A stretch of 64,000 bases of DNA from NCBI GenBank assembly GCA_029582155.1, contig CM055895.1, positions 13,166,770-13,230,769 of the forward strand, read 5' to 3'. This stretch comes from Panopea generosa. Its lineage: Eukaryota; Mollusca; Bivalvia; Adapedonta; Hiatellidae. A program made the position numbers and the translations under genes. The notes below the pieces were generated by a model, which was given only the letters and a program-made list of their open reading frames with translations, did not search any database and was not told the origin of the DNA. Of this stretch, positions 1 to 10,188 are shown piece by piece (position 1 is the first letter of the stretch; every line of letters starts with the position of its first letter).

Positions 1-520
1 TGTTAAATACAATGAAGAACTTAGAAATCGTCAGTGTGAATAAAGAAAATAGCGGTGCTGGAACCAATATCGACTGCTAATTGGGCTATCGACTTGTTTG
101 AGGGACAGCCCGCGTCAGGTCAATTAATCAAACGTATAATCTCATGCATCATACATGTACTAGACATTCAATACACATTCTTGATTAAATACTATAAAGG
201 TACATGCATAATATTAATACACATAGAAGACGAAACGATATTTTAAAAGTAATGCTTTACTTATTATACGCATACGTCATGTATTCCGATGGTATAGCAA
301 GTGTTCACAAATATATATTATGCTGCAGTATTATACGCGTTGACTCTTTTTTCGGGGTAAACGTTGTATGCCACCTCCACTCTATATCTCCCGAATCACG
401 TCTTTTACACCCCCCCCCCCCTCCCCTCCACCACACACACACACACACACACACACCGCCCCAAATTAATTCATAGTAATTGAACGCTTACTAGACTTCA
501 TTCAAACTTTCAGTTCGGCA
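1..520. other. Non-coding left flank; outer end of the local tandem duplication
   Basis: No convincing gene is seen. About 121-235 resembles 8280-8365 (shared words such as aataatctcatgcatcatac with small changes), so the sequence before duplication unit 1 also precedes unit 2. This is what a tandem duplication predicts. A C-run at about 410-421 is followed by a (CA)n microsatellite at 431-457. Confidence 0.55.
431..457. repeat. (CA)n microsatellite
   Basis: About 13 uninterrupted CA dinucleotides follow a C-rich stretch. Read directly. Confidence 0.95.
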
Positions 521-701
521 GAGCTAGGTCCATTCTACAGACTAACACCACCTCAATCACAAATGTAACTTGGCGTTAGCTTTCAAGACTCCTATCTTGA
601 ATTGGTAATTAAGAAATACCAATAATGTTAGCATCCGTTAGTATTAAGTTGATGTGTATTATGTCTTGAGTTCAAAGTTAAACAACATGAAGAATTACAT
701 C

Positions 702-2359
702 TTAGTATTTGGTTTCATTTCCTTTATGCCTTTCTCTGGTGACCAGCAAAACACTTTGGGTATTGTCTATCCCAACATACATGTTGTCCCCCTCTACAAA
801 AACAGTATTTTCCAATCTTCCATCAGATACATTTATAACAGATATTTCGTTCTTACATGGAATAAACAAAAGTTCCCGCGTAAAAGACAAACCACAGCTA
901 TGGGTCACGTCTGCTTGCAAGTTCATTTTCCAAACTGTCTTTCCCTTTATCAACGAAAAACATTCCAGAACTTTCTTTTCTTGATATAAAGTGTATATTC
1001 TATCGGTCCCAGTCTCAGTGAATGCATGCAGCGCCATGGTGTTTCCCGAGGGGTGCCACGTCGACATGGCGTCGTCGTAACGCTGTTATTGTGACAGTAG
1101 TTAACGTTATGGTACTCAAGTGATGTGCTTATAACGAAAACGTTAATGTTTTCGTTAAAATCGAATCCTGTTACTTTGTCTAAGGGTTTAGGAAGTGGAA
1201 TTATTTTATCTTTATCTTTATCTTCGTGTCTAAAACTAGTATAAATGTTTCGTTCTTGTCTTTGTATATAACAGCGACGAAATCAGAAGACATAACACAC
1301 ATACCGCAGAGCTGCTCTTCAAATAGTTTTTCATCTAGAACAAGACCTTCATATTGTGTCATGATAATTGATTGTTGGTTGTCGTCTAGTATGACAATAC
1401 GTCCGTCTTCAAGAGGTTGTATTTTTACAAAATTGTGTTGTTTGTCGGATTTTGAATTGATTCCTTGAATAGTAAGGTTCGTATTTTTGGTTGATTTTAG
1501 TCGTTGACATGTGACGAAGGCATAAATATTCTCTTTTATCGCTTTTTTTCTTTTCCACGGTTTCAAGTGTTGTGACGGGGTTTTCTTTCGACTTCTTTCT
1601 ACCAAATCTACCAAAAAAGCTCTTTGGCTTTGAATTCCGTTTCGAGGATTTTTCGGACATTAGCTTTTTATCTTCTTCTGATTTACTTGATGGTATTTCT
1701 TCTCTTGTTATACTGGCATTAGCCGGAACGGTATTCGAATCATTTTCTGCCGACGTTTCAAGACATTTGTCTTTATCAAAGGTGTCCTCCACCGAACCAT
1801 AGCTTACTTCGTCCGAATAAACAAAATGTCCAAAGTTATTTCCATAAAGTTTCAATTTCTGAAAAGAGGTATGTAGGTTGAAATCCCCACGCGGTTTCGT
1901 TACTCTTTCCTTTATTTCATTTGTTTTCTTGTCTATGTCTTCCAATTTCGTTTTTGTATCGGTGAATGCGTTTGGCGATTTATTACAATCACTATCGTTT
2001 TCATCAACTAAATCCTTGAGTTTGTTTTCGAGACTTTCAAAAGATTTGATTCCGCCCTGAAGTCGTCCTTTTTTCTCTTCTATATCTTCGCATACTTTTG
2101 TTATTGCGATTTCGCGCATGACTTGTACTTTTTGTATGATTAATTTCTCATCTTCCCTAATTTTCGATATCAAATCATCTTTTAACAAGTCATAAAGACA
2201 TCAAAACTCAACACGCTGTTGCTTTCTACCATAGATCATTTCCTGTAAATGACAACATTTTGCTTTGAACAATCTTCTTTCAAAAGATATTAGAACGACG
2301 TCTTGGTTGTGTTTGATACATTTGCGGTTACATGGTTGTTCAGTAGTTGGCGATGCCAT
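702..2359 (-). pseudogene. B-box/coiled-coil (TRIM-like) gene, copy 1, decayed
   Basis: This is the paralogue of the gene at 10189-12026, same strand, alignable almost end to end. It would start at the ATG at 2357-2359 (MASPTTEQ). Relative to copy 2 it has lost about 100 bp near 2290, which removes most of the B-box zinc ligands. A Cys codon has become TGA near 2200, the frame breaks near 1555-1590 in an A-rich stretch, and it breaks again between about 1200 and 1070. About 80-90 bp are missing near 745 in the C-terminal part. The coiled-coil part (about 1600-2188) and the C-terminal propeller-like part (702-1067, 1201-1500) are still recognisable. With this many independent lesions a full protein is very unlikely. 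A short product from the coiled-coil frame cannot be excluded from sequence alone. Confidence 0.85.
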
Positions 2360-2397
2360 ATTCAAGTTAGTTCTAATGATAAACATGAGTGTGACGG

Positions 2398-2595
2398 TTA
2401 ACTTATTGTCAATTTACTTAATACATTAATTATGTCGACATAACAATGCAAATCATAGTTTCTTTTTATTTTATATCCACATCTATTAGATATCTCCTGA
2501 ATTAGCGTAATTAAGTAAACCAGTTCTTCGCCTTCATAAGTCAAAGTTCGAAATGCATCATATAGACCATTAAACACACAAAATAGTGAACACTG
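2398..2595 (-). CDS. Conserved short open frame upstream of B-box copy 1 (possible upstream exon)
   Basis: An open frame without stops corresponds to 12065-12268 in unit 2. Both end in the same KLTIS-stop. Both contain LIQEISNRCGYKI, and the only length difference between them is a 6-base, frame-keeping indel. That pattern suggests past protein-level constraint. A GTAAAT donor-like word lies a few codons before the stop in both copies, but no convincing acceptor for a normal-sized intron into the B-box exon is visible. It may be an upstream exon, an upstream ORF or a separate peptide. No domain is recognised. Confidence 0.35.
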   Translation of the reverse strand, partial: QCSLFCVFNGLYDAFRTLTYEGEELVYLITLIQEISNRCGYKIKRNYDLHCYVDIINVLSKLTIS

Positions 2596-2599
2596 TTAA

Positions 2600-3225
2600 C
2601 ACATTTCTTCAGGTTTACCTCCACCAATACAAACCATGTACTTTACAACAAAACATCACTGGTTCAATCCACTTCTTCGCTGATACCTGATGGAGTAAAA
2701 TATGAAAAATCCTTAAAGAGTGTCATTGTCGTATCCAAAACAAAAATAAACTGAACTAAATCTATCGGACATACAATGTTAATGTTACACATTGTGTAAG
2801 ATAAAGACCGACTATCTGAATATTATCTGAGTATTAAAGTTAATGCTGGTTATATAAAAAGAACCCTCCTTATCTAAAGTCAGACGAGGATTTTTGTAGG
2901 CGCGTGCCTACACTTTTTACTGAAAAATCGAAAAAATAAAATGCCAAAAAAAATATGCAATAAAATCTGACCCCTGTTACTTCATTTTTACCTTTATTGA
3001 AGTGAATTAACAATAAAACATTACATTTATTTGGTTATAAAATAGTGAATTCAAAGTTTATATTAAGGAAACCAGGCCTCTAAAAAAGTAAGAAATAAGC
3101 GTAAAAACACACGTGCGACCGTCTAGCTCATTTTTCCCCCGAAGAAGCATGCCCCCAGGACCACCTACAACTGTGCCTTAACATCGTTTTCAGCCAAGTT
3201 ACGCCCCTGGAACATGCTGATAAAA
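2600..3225. other. Non-coding; promoter-side remnant of small gene copy 1 with an inserted segment
   Basis: The stretch aligns with 12270-12650 of unit 2, including a ggttatataaaa TATA-like word near 2850. About 310 bases at roughly 2898-3208 have no counterpart in unit 2, so they are an insertion here or a deletion there. No gene is seen in the extra segment. Confidence 0.5.
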
Positions 3226-3228
3226 CAC

Positions 3229-3840
3229 CGATTGCATAATGTTCAGTTGTGACGGATTGCAAACTCGATATAATCGTTTATGTATATACTACCATAGACG
3301 TTTTAAATATATTAACAATCATGTGGCCGTTCAAAGTCTGTTATGCCAGCAATGTTATCTGTAACTTTGTTCGTAAGTTTATTGTTTTCAATCAAGGAAG
3401 TTATCCAAACAAATAAAAATGCACGATTTAAATACGAATATTTATTATTTAAGTAAAACGTTTATAGGCTTTTTGTCTTTTGTACCACCGATATCACTAT
3501 ATATTCCAACAAAGCGCAGTGATTGCGTCTGAGAATTGTCGATCAGGCAATCCGAGTTCGAATCCGGTGACAATAATTATGTTTTTTGGTTCATTTATTT
3601 CAGCAACACTATTCCCACCTACATTGCTCCATAAACGGCTTCTCATATCCAAAAGTATAAGGTTCTAGTAAAATAAAAAACAAACAGCTTATTCAATATA
3701 TTTATTTATATCTAGCACTAATTCCGAAGGATGATGAATTGGCCGAGTATATACGTTTGAATATGATATTTTTAAAATTACCTACGGAAGGCGATGAAAT
3801 TTCCATTAATAAATAAGTCGGCATTTCTTTATAAAATAAT
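3229..3840 (+). pseudogene. Small two-exon gene, copy 1, decayed
   Basis: This is the counterpart of 12647-13396. Exon-1-like sequence starts at ATG (MFSCDGLQ) but carries an extra stretch of about 27-35 bases (around 3300-3335) and then a stop. Exon-2-like sequence after the tatctag acceptor (about 3715) reads LIPKDDELAEYIRL and then diverges to a stop. A tRNA-derived SINE lies between the two parts in both copies, so it was there before the duplication. The copy is judged inactive. Confidence 0.6.
3505..3640 (+). mobile_element. tRNA-derived SINE fragment in the former intron
   Basis: The tRNA-like head contains a pol III box-B word (gagttcgaatcc at about 3548-3560). The same sequence occurs at 12978-13110 in unit 2 with about 15-20% difference. 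No clear target-site duplication is seen. Confidence 0.55.
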
Positions 3841-3900
3841 CATATTAGTTGCTGGTCCGGTTATTTCACTGGACAAAAAGAAACGTAAGATTTACATGTA

Positions 3901-5491
3901 CACCTGGAAAATAGTAAATCTCCCCCTGGAACTACCCACAGTATTAGCGTAACAATAATTGCAATTTCAAATTTCATTTAAGCGATGGTAACAACAGCTT
4001 TCCGTAGATGTCACGTGGTTGTTCAGTGGTGTTGTTGATATGAAAAGCTCGCGCACTTCGCCCTTGCAACGAGCCACTCGTAAAATGATAAATTGCACTT
4101 TCAGTTGGCAAAAAGTACACGCACAATTTGAATTTGTTTTTAAATATGGTCATAATCTTTACATATTTTCATCATGTTGATGATAGCATGGCTTGACGAC
4201 GACTTGTGGCGAATTATAAGTATGATTAATGCGGGGATCTCCTACAACGCTGTTGGTCGTCAGCTCGGTTACCAACATTCGGTTATAAACAGATTTACAC
4301 AGAAGCATCGGCAAACCAATGACGGTAAGGACCGTCCAATGTATGGACGGCCTCGTGTGAAGTCAGCACGCGAAGATCGCAACCTGCTCGGCCCCGTTTA
4401 CGACAAGCATCTTTCTGAAGGAGAGCTGAAATCCGCTCAGGCAGTTGTCGTCACAGTAAGGAAACTGAGATCTGCAGGTCCGATGTTACTGAGGGTGATC
4501 AAGTGTCCTTTGCTCTAATAGTCATCGCATGAACCGCTTGGCATGGTGTTTGGCAAGACATGGCTGAAACCTGAGGACATGGAGAAAGATTCACTGGTCG
4601 GATGAAAGCAGGTTCCTTCTTCGCATCACAGACAGACGTATTCGGATGTGGAGGCACCGAAATACAGCATACACACCGGAGAACATTCGTCCTACGTTCC
4701 CCTTACGAGGTGGATCTGTCATGGTATGGGATTGCCTGTCCCACGACTGTAAGTTGGACATGGTCACTGTCAATGGGAATCTGACGAGTGGCAGGTGTCA
4801 AATCCTGGATTCGATTGTTATAGACCATTATGATAACGACCCACTGGCTACCAGACCTGTCCACATGGACGATAATGCGAGACCACATCGGGCTCAAGCA
4901 GTGACACAGTTTATGCAACAGAACACCATCACTACCGTCCCCTGGTCCGCCATGAATCCTGATCTGAACCCGAATGAGCTCGTGTCGGACACCCTGGGTC
5001 GCAAGGTAGAAAAGTTGGACCCACGAGTAATCAATCTGCATTAACTGGCACACGCTCTGCACCGATAAAGACAATTTCTCCCAGAACCTCATCAGACGTC
5101 TTACTGGCGGCATGAGGAGGAGGGTTGAGGCTGTCATCAGGGTACGTGGAGGCTTTACACGTTATTGAAGATTTAATCACAGTATGTCATGTTAGGAAAA
5201 TACCGGTCATTTTTAGTAAACTATATCCACTTGTAAACGCCTTTTAAACCCTACAACTCAACACTTAAAGCTTGTATACTTTTGGTAAAAAAACTATACT
5301 TGTGCTTATGCTTCGATATTATGATTAGAAAGTACGCTCAACTGATAACTGTACATGTTTCCGATTGTTAAGGATTCTCGCTACACATCACAATAGTTTT
5401 TCTTAGCTCAATTTGTCAGTCACTTCATGACAGCACTTATGTTGTCATTCATTGTCAAATTTTCGGGTGGCGCTTAACTTTTTCCCAGGTG
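3901..5491 (+). mobile_element. Tc1-like DNA transposon, inactive, with both termini
   Basis: The inverted ends are cacctggaaaa (from 3901) and ttttcccaggtg (to 5491), each bordered outside by TA (3899-3900 and 5492-5493), the Tc1/mariner target duplication. The length of about 1.59 kb fits the family. Unit 2 carries the matching empty site near 13380-13395, where the same flanks are joined without the element. The insertion therefore postdates the local duplication. The transposase inside is broken (see 4174-5166). Confidence 0.9.
4174..5166 (+). pseudogene. Tc1-like transposase remnant
   Basis: The N-terminal part (4174-4515) has a helix-turn-helix region with IGRQLGYxHS-like spacing (here VGRQLGYQHSVINRF) and a GRPRVKSAREDR linker. 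A frame break and a stop lie near 4500-4575. The catalytic half then reads HWSDESRF (first Asp), MDDNARPHRA (second Asp) and PDLNPNE (third acidic position), and the family C-terminus GGMRRRVEAV ends near 5166. Further stops or frame shifts occur around 5040. Transposition by this copy is ruled out, although it could in principle be mobilised in trans through its ends. Confidence 0.88.
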
Positions 5492-5800
5492 TATATATTT
5501 CGGTATCTTCTGTACATCGAACTAAATATAATTATAATTAATCTGAACACAAGGTGTCCAAAATCAATGTTTTAACCGAGTGGTATGTTGCAAAGAATTG
5601 ATGTTATGCGAATCCTAATTTTGACGTACACGAATGTGTTAGGTAAATCCATTTGTTTCATACCGATAGGTTTACCCTATCTTATACATAAAGTATTTTA
5701 TGTCAATGCGAAGAAAACATTTGAACATTTCAGATTTTATTTGATTTTCTCAACAATGACAATACCAATAATTTCGAAATATCTAAGAGAACGAACGTAT
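5492..5800. other. Duplicated non-coding sequence (unit 1)
   Basis: Homologous to about 13395-13600 of unit 2 (shared acaaggtgtccaaaatcaat). No gene is supported. Confidence 0.5.
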
Positions 5801-5985
5801 TGTGTGCTCATACATCTTCAGGTTATATATGGCATATCGTGTTTCATTGCTGGAGGAAGACCTCAGAATAAATCTGAGTAGAACCAATGTCATTCTACAA
5901 GTAAATGACAAAGTTTTGGCGCGAGATACGACCTTAGCGATGAGAGTTAAGTGAACTGGAGACGGCGCCTTAGACCACTACACTG
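5800..5985 (-). mobile_element. SINE, Ser/Leu-tRNA-like head (family B), minus strand
   Basis: Read on the minus strand, the head starts gtagtggtctaaggcgccg, as in class II tRNAs. Downstream is a body with atatgccatatata shared with the plus copy at 35647-35897. The unit 2 counterpart (13600-13745) has lost the head. Confidence 0.7.
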
Positions 5986-7985
5986 CAACAAAGATAACGA
6001 TTTCTTAAAAAGAAGTACATCTTTAATTTAAGATATAAATTCGCATACATGAAAATCTGACAATTTCCTAGCCAACACCCTTAAAGGGGCACAAAGCAAC
6101 GTTGAAATCAACACATCCAATCAAGGTTCACACCATTGAACGTATAACCATATGAAGTTATAAATGTCCAACTGTAACCTAAAACATCATAATTATATAA
6201 GGAATTATTAATATTATGAGTAAAAATAGGAGTACATTAAAAGTTAAATCAGTGTTTTATTTATATGCTTCATATCCTCAATATATTTATATTCACTCTA
6301 TAACATTCCTATTCATTCATTTATAACAGTTACAAGTAATATAGAAATACAAGAAATATTTGCTATTGAGATATTAATCAAAGGGGTTGATCCAAGTGTC
6401 ATCATATTGAATAGTTTAAATACGGCATTAAATAAAGATTGCAATGTAAAACAATAACGCATTGTCTTGTACATAGGCTGGGTTGCGTTCAGTTCGCTAA
6501 AATGTTTGCTAACGTTAGCTAACATATTTTCCTAGAGACTGACTCAACATCAAAATAGCGCACAGAACGCGATGGTTTTAAGGAACCAGGCGTTAAACGT
6601 GTTTGCTGTTTAACGATGCTGAATGCAGCCATGTATTGGCCACATGTGCAGAAATTACTATTTTGTATTAGATGAACGTTCATTAAGATCTCAGTAATAA
6701 TTTAATATATGTAGTGGATTTTAGGCATTGTTAAACTGAACCATTGATATCAAAATCTGGACGTCCGATTTAACAGTCATGGATTAAGCTCTGTGTTGTG
6801 TATTTTAAGTTGATCAAAGGTTCAACCGGCATATACAGTCACTTTTATGATTTTTTAATTATTGTTGTTTTTTTTGTATATTTATGAAAATAAAAAAAAA
6901 CAAAAAAACACAACAACAACATAATTAGTGTTTCTTTTAGATCCAATGTTTTTAGATTTACCCATTCATAAATAAAGATGTTAATGTACATATTATTTCT
7001 CATCAGAAAAAGACAGCCGTGTCGGAGTTCATCATCTCACATTCTTGTCTGAACTTGTACATAATGGAGCATTGTCTCAAAAAGTAGCATGAAATACGTT
7101 TGATCATAATGTGAACACTGATGCCTACAATGCTTGACAAAAATTACAAGAAATGCAATAGCTTCGCGTAGAAACTCTCATTTCCTATAAAACCTTAAAG
7201 TTTTAGCAAGTTATTTCCTAATACTCAAAGTGCCACCTCTTGCGACATTTGTGAGGGCGTGGTCTTACTCCTAGGCAAATAAACGCATCTGATTGAGGTT
7301 TTATGAACGCTCGTATATTCATGCAAAATCTCGTTGTCAATTATCCTAATTTTCATTCATCTCAGAAATACAAATTAAAATTCTTAACTATGGAATTCTT
7401 TACAAATCGATACATTATCAGCAAATTATAATTGAAATTGTTTTAGAACTTATTATTATAAAATGTGCATATTTCAACCAAAAAACAACAACATTACTTG
7501 GATTTTTACTTCAAACTAATTCAAGATCAGTTTGAATATTCAAAACATTCTAAAACATCTGGGATTACAAACAGCTTACATTTTATGTATAAGAAATCAG
7601 TTGCTGTGGAATCGGAATGATTGATTTGTCAAAATATTAATTGTTGACGTGCTATTTTATCAACATTTAAAAGAGTTTTTTATCCGCCTATATTAATCCT
7701 TGTCCTTGGTGACTCATTTATATATGCAAAGGAACATGACACTTATTTGAATATGTCATGTTCCTTTGCATATATCGATTGTGCTGATAGAATCGTCCAA
7801 ATGAAAGTCAAATGCAAAATCGTTGTTTTATATCGACAACTGTGTAGAAACACAGGAATTCAAACTTCAATTGGCAAATTAGCTGCTATATTGATGTACG
7901 AGTATGCTTCCATGCTTCCATAGATACCAAATTTGGATTTTCCATGAAAAGTGCAGCCGAAAGATATTTGTACGCACGTTTTACA
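5986..7985. other. AT-rich sequence without a recognisable gene; absent from unit 2
   Basis: Relative to unit 2 (junction near 13745-13750) about 2 kb are extra here. No protein similarity, transposon ends or RNA gene is visible apart from the hairpin at 7720-7775. It may be an insertion in unit 1 or, as the truncated SINE head in unit 2 suggests, a deletion in unit 2. Confidence 0.5.
7720..7775. repeat. Perfect 22-bp inverted repeat (hairpin)
   Basis: The left arm 7720-7741 and right arm 7754-7775 are exact reverse complements, separated by 12 bases. Each arm contains atgcaaaggaaca or its complement. It could be the core of a lost MITE or a hairpin RNA; nothing else identifies it. Confidence 0.9.
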
Positions 7986-8160
7986 GTTCATAACATTACA
8001 TACATTGCTGCATTTAAAAAAGTCCATAACCTGAGTTAATTAGTCCTCACACATCACGGTGTAAATACTCTAGGACTGACGTATACATGCTGACAGATAT
8101 TCAGTAGGATGCATTTGTACTTTAAAAGATATAAACATGATTGTCTCATATATACAGTTA
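7985..8160. repeat. End of duplication unit 1
   Basis: Homologous to 13750-13900 (shared cagttcataaca and catgctgac.gatattcagta). Similarity fades after about 8150. Confidence 0.65.
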
Positions 8161-8269
8161 TCTCATATACAGTTCGTTCTCTTACATACACTTTAGTTCC
8201 CCTTATAAATGCGTATAGCAATAAGACTCTTCAAACAATGGGAAGAAGTTTAAGAACAAAATAACCAAG

Positions 8270-8365
8270 TGAATATCAATTTATCAAACGAATAATCTCA
8301 TGCATCATACATTCAATACAAATTTGATTAGGATTCTTGATTAAATAATGTAAACGTACATGTAT
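8270..8365. repeat. Start of duplication unit 2 (matches 121-235)
   Basis: Shares cgaataatctcatgcatcat and ttcttgattaaata with the left flank. It marks the tandem junction between units. Confidence 0.6.
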
Positions 8366-8859
8366 ACTTTGAAAGGAACGATCAGAGCTCATAAATATAC
8401 AATGTGTCTTGAAAAAATAAATTGTATAGAAGTCAATGGGCGTAGATATGTACTAATCGAATATCACAGATTTTTAATAATTAATGAACGGAAAAACAAA
8501 AACATGACAACCTGTTTCATTGTATCACATGAGCAGGAAATACGTAAGAAGTTTGAGATAATTTAATAAATAAACACACGCTGTCATTCGTTTATTACAG
8601 AAATAAGAAATAATAATTCACTTGCAGACGTGAAGATGGTTGATTTTGAACTTAACTCGAATGTTGTGGATGCCACTATAACTGTATTTTATATGACCTG
8701 CATGACAATAGTTTAGTTGTTGACAATAAAATAGATAATAATTATGTCAAGCATTCGTCATTTTCATTTTTGATGAAAAAATATTTTCGCATAAAATTTC
8801 TTACCATACCGCCTGTATTGGCGTTACGCACAAAATATAAACAGTTATATATTATATAA

Positions 8860-9135
8860 ATGTATACAAATGTAGCTGAACAATTCTCAAGTTTCTTCCG
8901 CCATAAGAATTTCATAAAATGTACATATCTCGCACAAATCACATTGCTTTATGCATGTTCAAAGGATTCTGTCAACTTACGGATCGAACAATACAGAGTT
9001 AGCTTGCTTTTTTGATATCAAATACAAATAGGTTAAGTATATTTAAATACATGTATACAATTGTAGCTGAACAATTCTCAAACGTTTCCACTTTAGGAAT
9101 GACATGAAATGTACATACCTCGAACTAACCACTTT
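8860..9135. repeat. Direct duplication, two diverged copies about 190 bp apart
   Basis: 8860-8945 and 9050-9135 share gtagctgaacaattctcaa, aaatgtacat and ctcg.ac.aa.cac in the same order. Confidence 0.7.
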
Positions 9136-9484
9136 GATTGAAGCCTAATCTACTAACGAATCGATATTATAAAACTTTATCTATTTGCCAATCTGTTCGG
9201 TAATCAACATATCCGTTTTGCATGTTCATTTGTTACTAAAACATTCAAATGTTTTTGTTCTCACAAGGTTTATTCTTGACATATATACGTCTGACAGACA
9301 CAAACAATGTTGCTTTAAGCCTGTTCTTAGGATCCTGTTATTTCCAAAACAAGGCTGTTTACTTCAACATATTTCTATATAAATATTTTAGCAGGTATAC
9401 CTCTGAATATGTGCATTTAAACCCCTCATGTCCTCGTCAGTGACTTCGTGCATTAGAATATAAGAATCTTACATAAGTCTGAGA

Positions 9485-9569
9485 TTCGGATAGAAAATTC
9501 CGCCCCGAGGGATGACTGTTTTGGAAAACAGTTATCCCAAAGGAAGGGAGTTTCCATCCAAACCGAAAA
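9485..9569. repeat. Imperfect hairpin element
   Basis: Core arms 9509-9522 and 9525-9538 pair with one mismatch across a 2-base loop. Outer flanks (tcggatagaaaattccgccc against ggaagggagtttcc...ccga) also pair with gaps. It may be a tiny MITE or a precursor-like RNA hairpin. Confidence 0.6.
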
Positions 9570-9839
9570 GGCCATGAATGATTCTTTTTTCTAGCATACA
9601 AAACATATTAAATAATTATTTAAACTTGTTTTATCATTATATTTTACAACAGTCGCTTTTAAGACGTTAAATCATATTATTTACGTCATAAAATTTTGAC
9701 GTTACGTCATCAATGAGAATATACGTCATAGCACGTGAATTTTTATCTTGGCCCTTGGGTGAAATAGAAATATCTTAACCCGGCAAAAATGCAGATATCT
9801 TTATCCGGTGTGCAAGAAAACATAATCCCTTACTATTCT

Positions 9840-10015
9840 ATCATGGAACCTGATATCTTCCGAACCAGGTCTATTAACCCCAAATGAAAAAGCATTGAAT
9901 TCTATGCCTGTCCAACAAAGCATAGCAATTGAACACTTACTAAACTGTGACGTCATTAAAACGTTCCATTGAAGCAACTGTGGCTTTTCCAACATTGCTA
10001 TGTAACGGACCTAAT
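9840..10015 (-). repeat. Interspersed repeat, inverted relative to 54520-54700
   Basis: Its reverse complement matches 54520-54700, sharing tgacgtcacagtttagtaag, tgttcaattgctatg and ggggttaatagacctg. The class is unknown. It lies just beyond the 3' end of the B-box gene. Confidence 0.75.
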
Positions 10016-10188
10016 CGGGAGAACTAGGTCCGTTCTACAGACAAAGACCACCTCAGTCACAAATGTAACATGGCTTTATTTGTAAAGACCCTTAAATTCA
10101 CATGATAATTAAAAAATACCAAGAATTTTAGTATTTGTTTGTATTAGGTTGATGTTTCTGCTGTTACTATGTCAAACAATACGAAGAA
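10016..10188 (-). other. Downstream flank of B-box gene copy 2
   Basis: Homologous to 525-701 of unit 1, so it belongs to the duplicated block. It probably contains 3' UTR. No clear AATAAA signal was identified. Confidence 0.4.

Larger units (their letters stand above)
8366..9840. other. AT-rich non-coding DNA with a small internal duplication and an imperfect hairpin
   Basis: No gene is supported; the short open frames have no recognisable features. 8860-8945 and 9050-9135 are a direct duplication (gtagctgaacaattctcaa in both). An imperfect hairpin lies at 9485-9569, with a 14-bp core stem at 9509-9538. Confidence 0.55.

Noticed and set aside
204..476. 90-codon frame ending in Pro/His/Thr repeats
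   Set aside because: Its end is translation of the C-run and (CA)n microsatellite.
1540..1600. Programmed ribosomal frameshift in the B-box gene
   Set aside because: The A-run in copy 1 looks slippery, but the two copies need different shift directions and copy 1 has other lesions.
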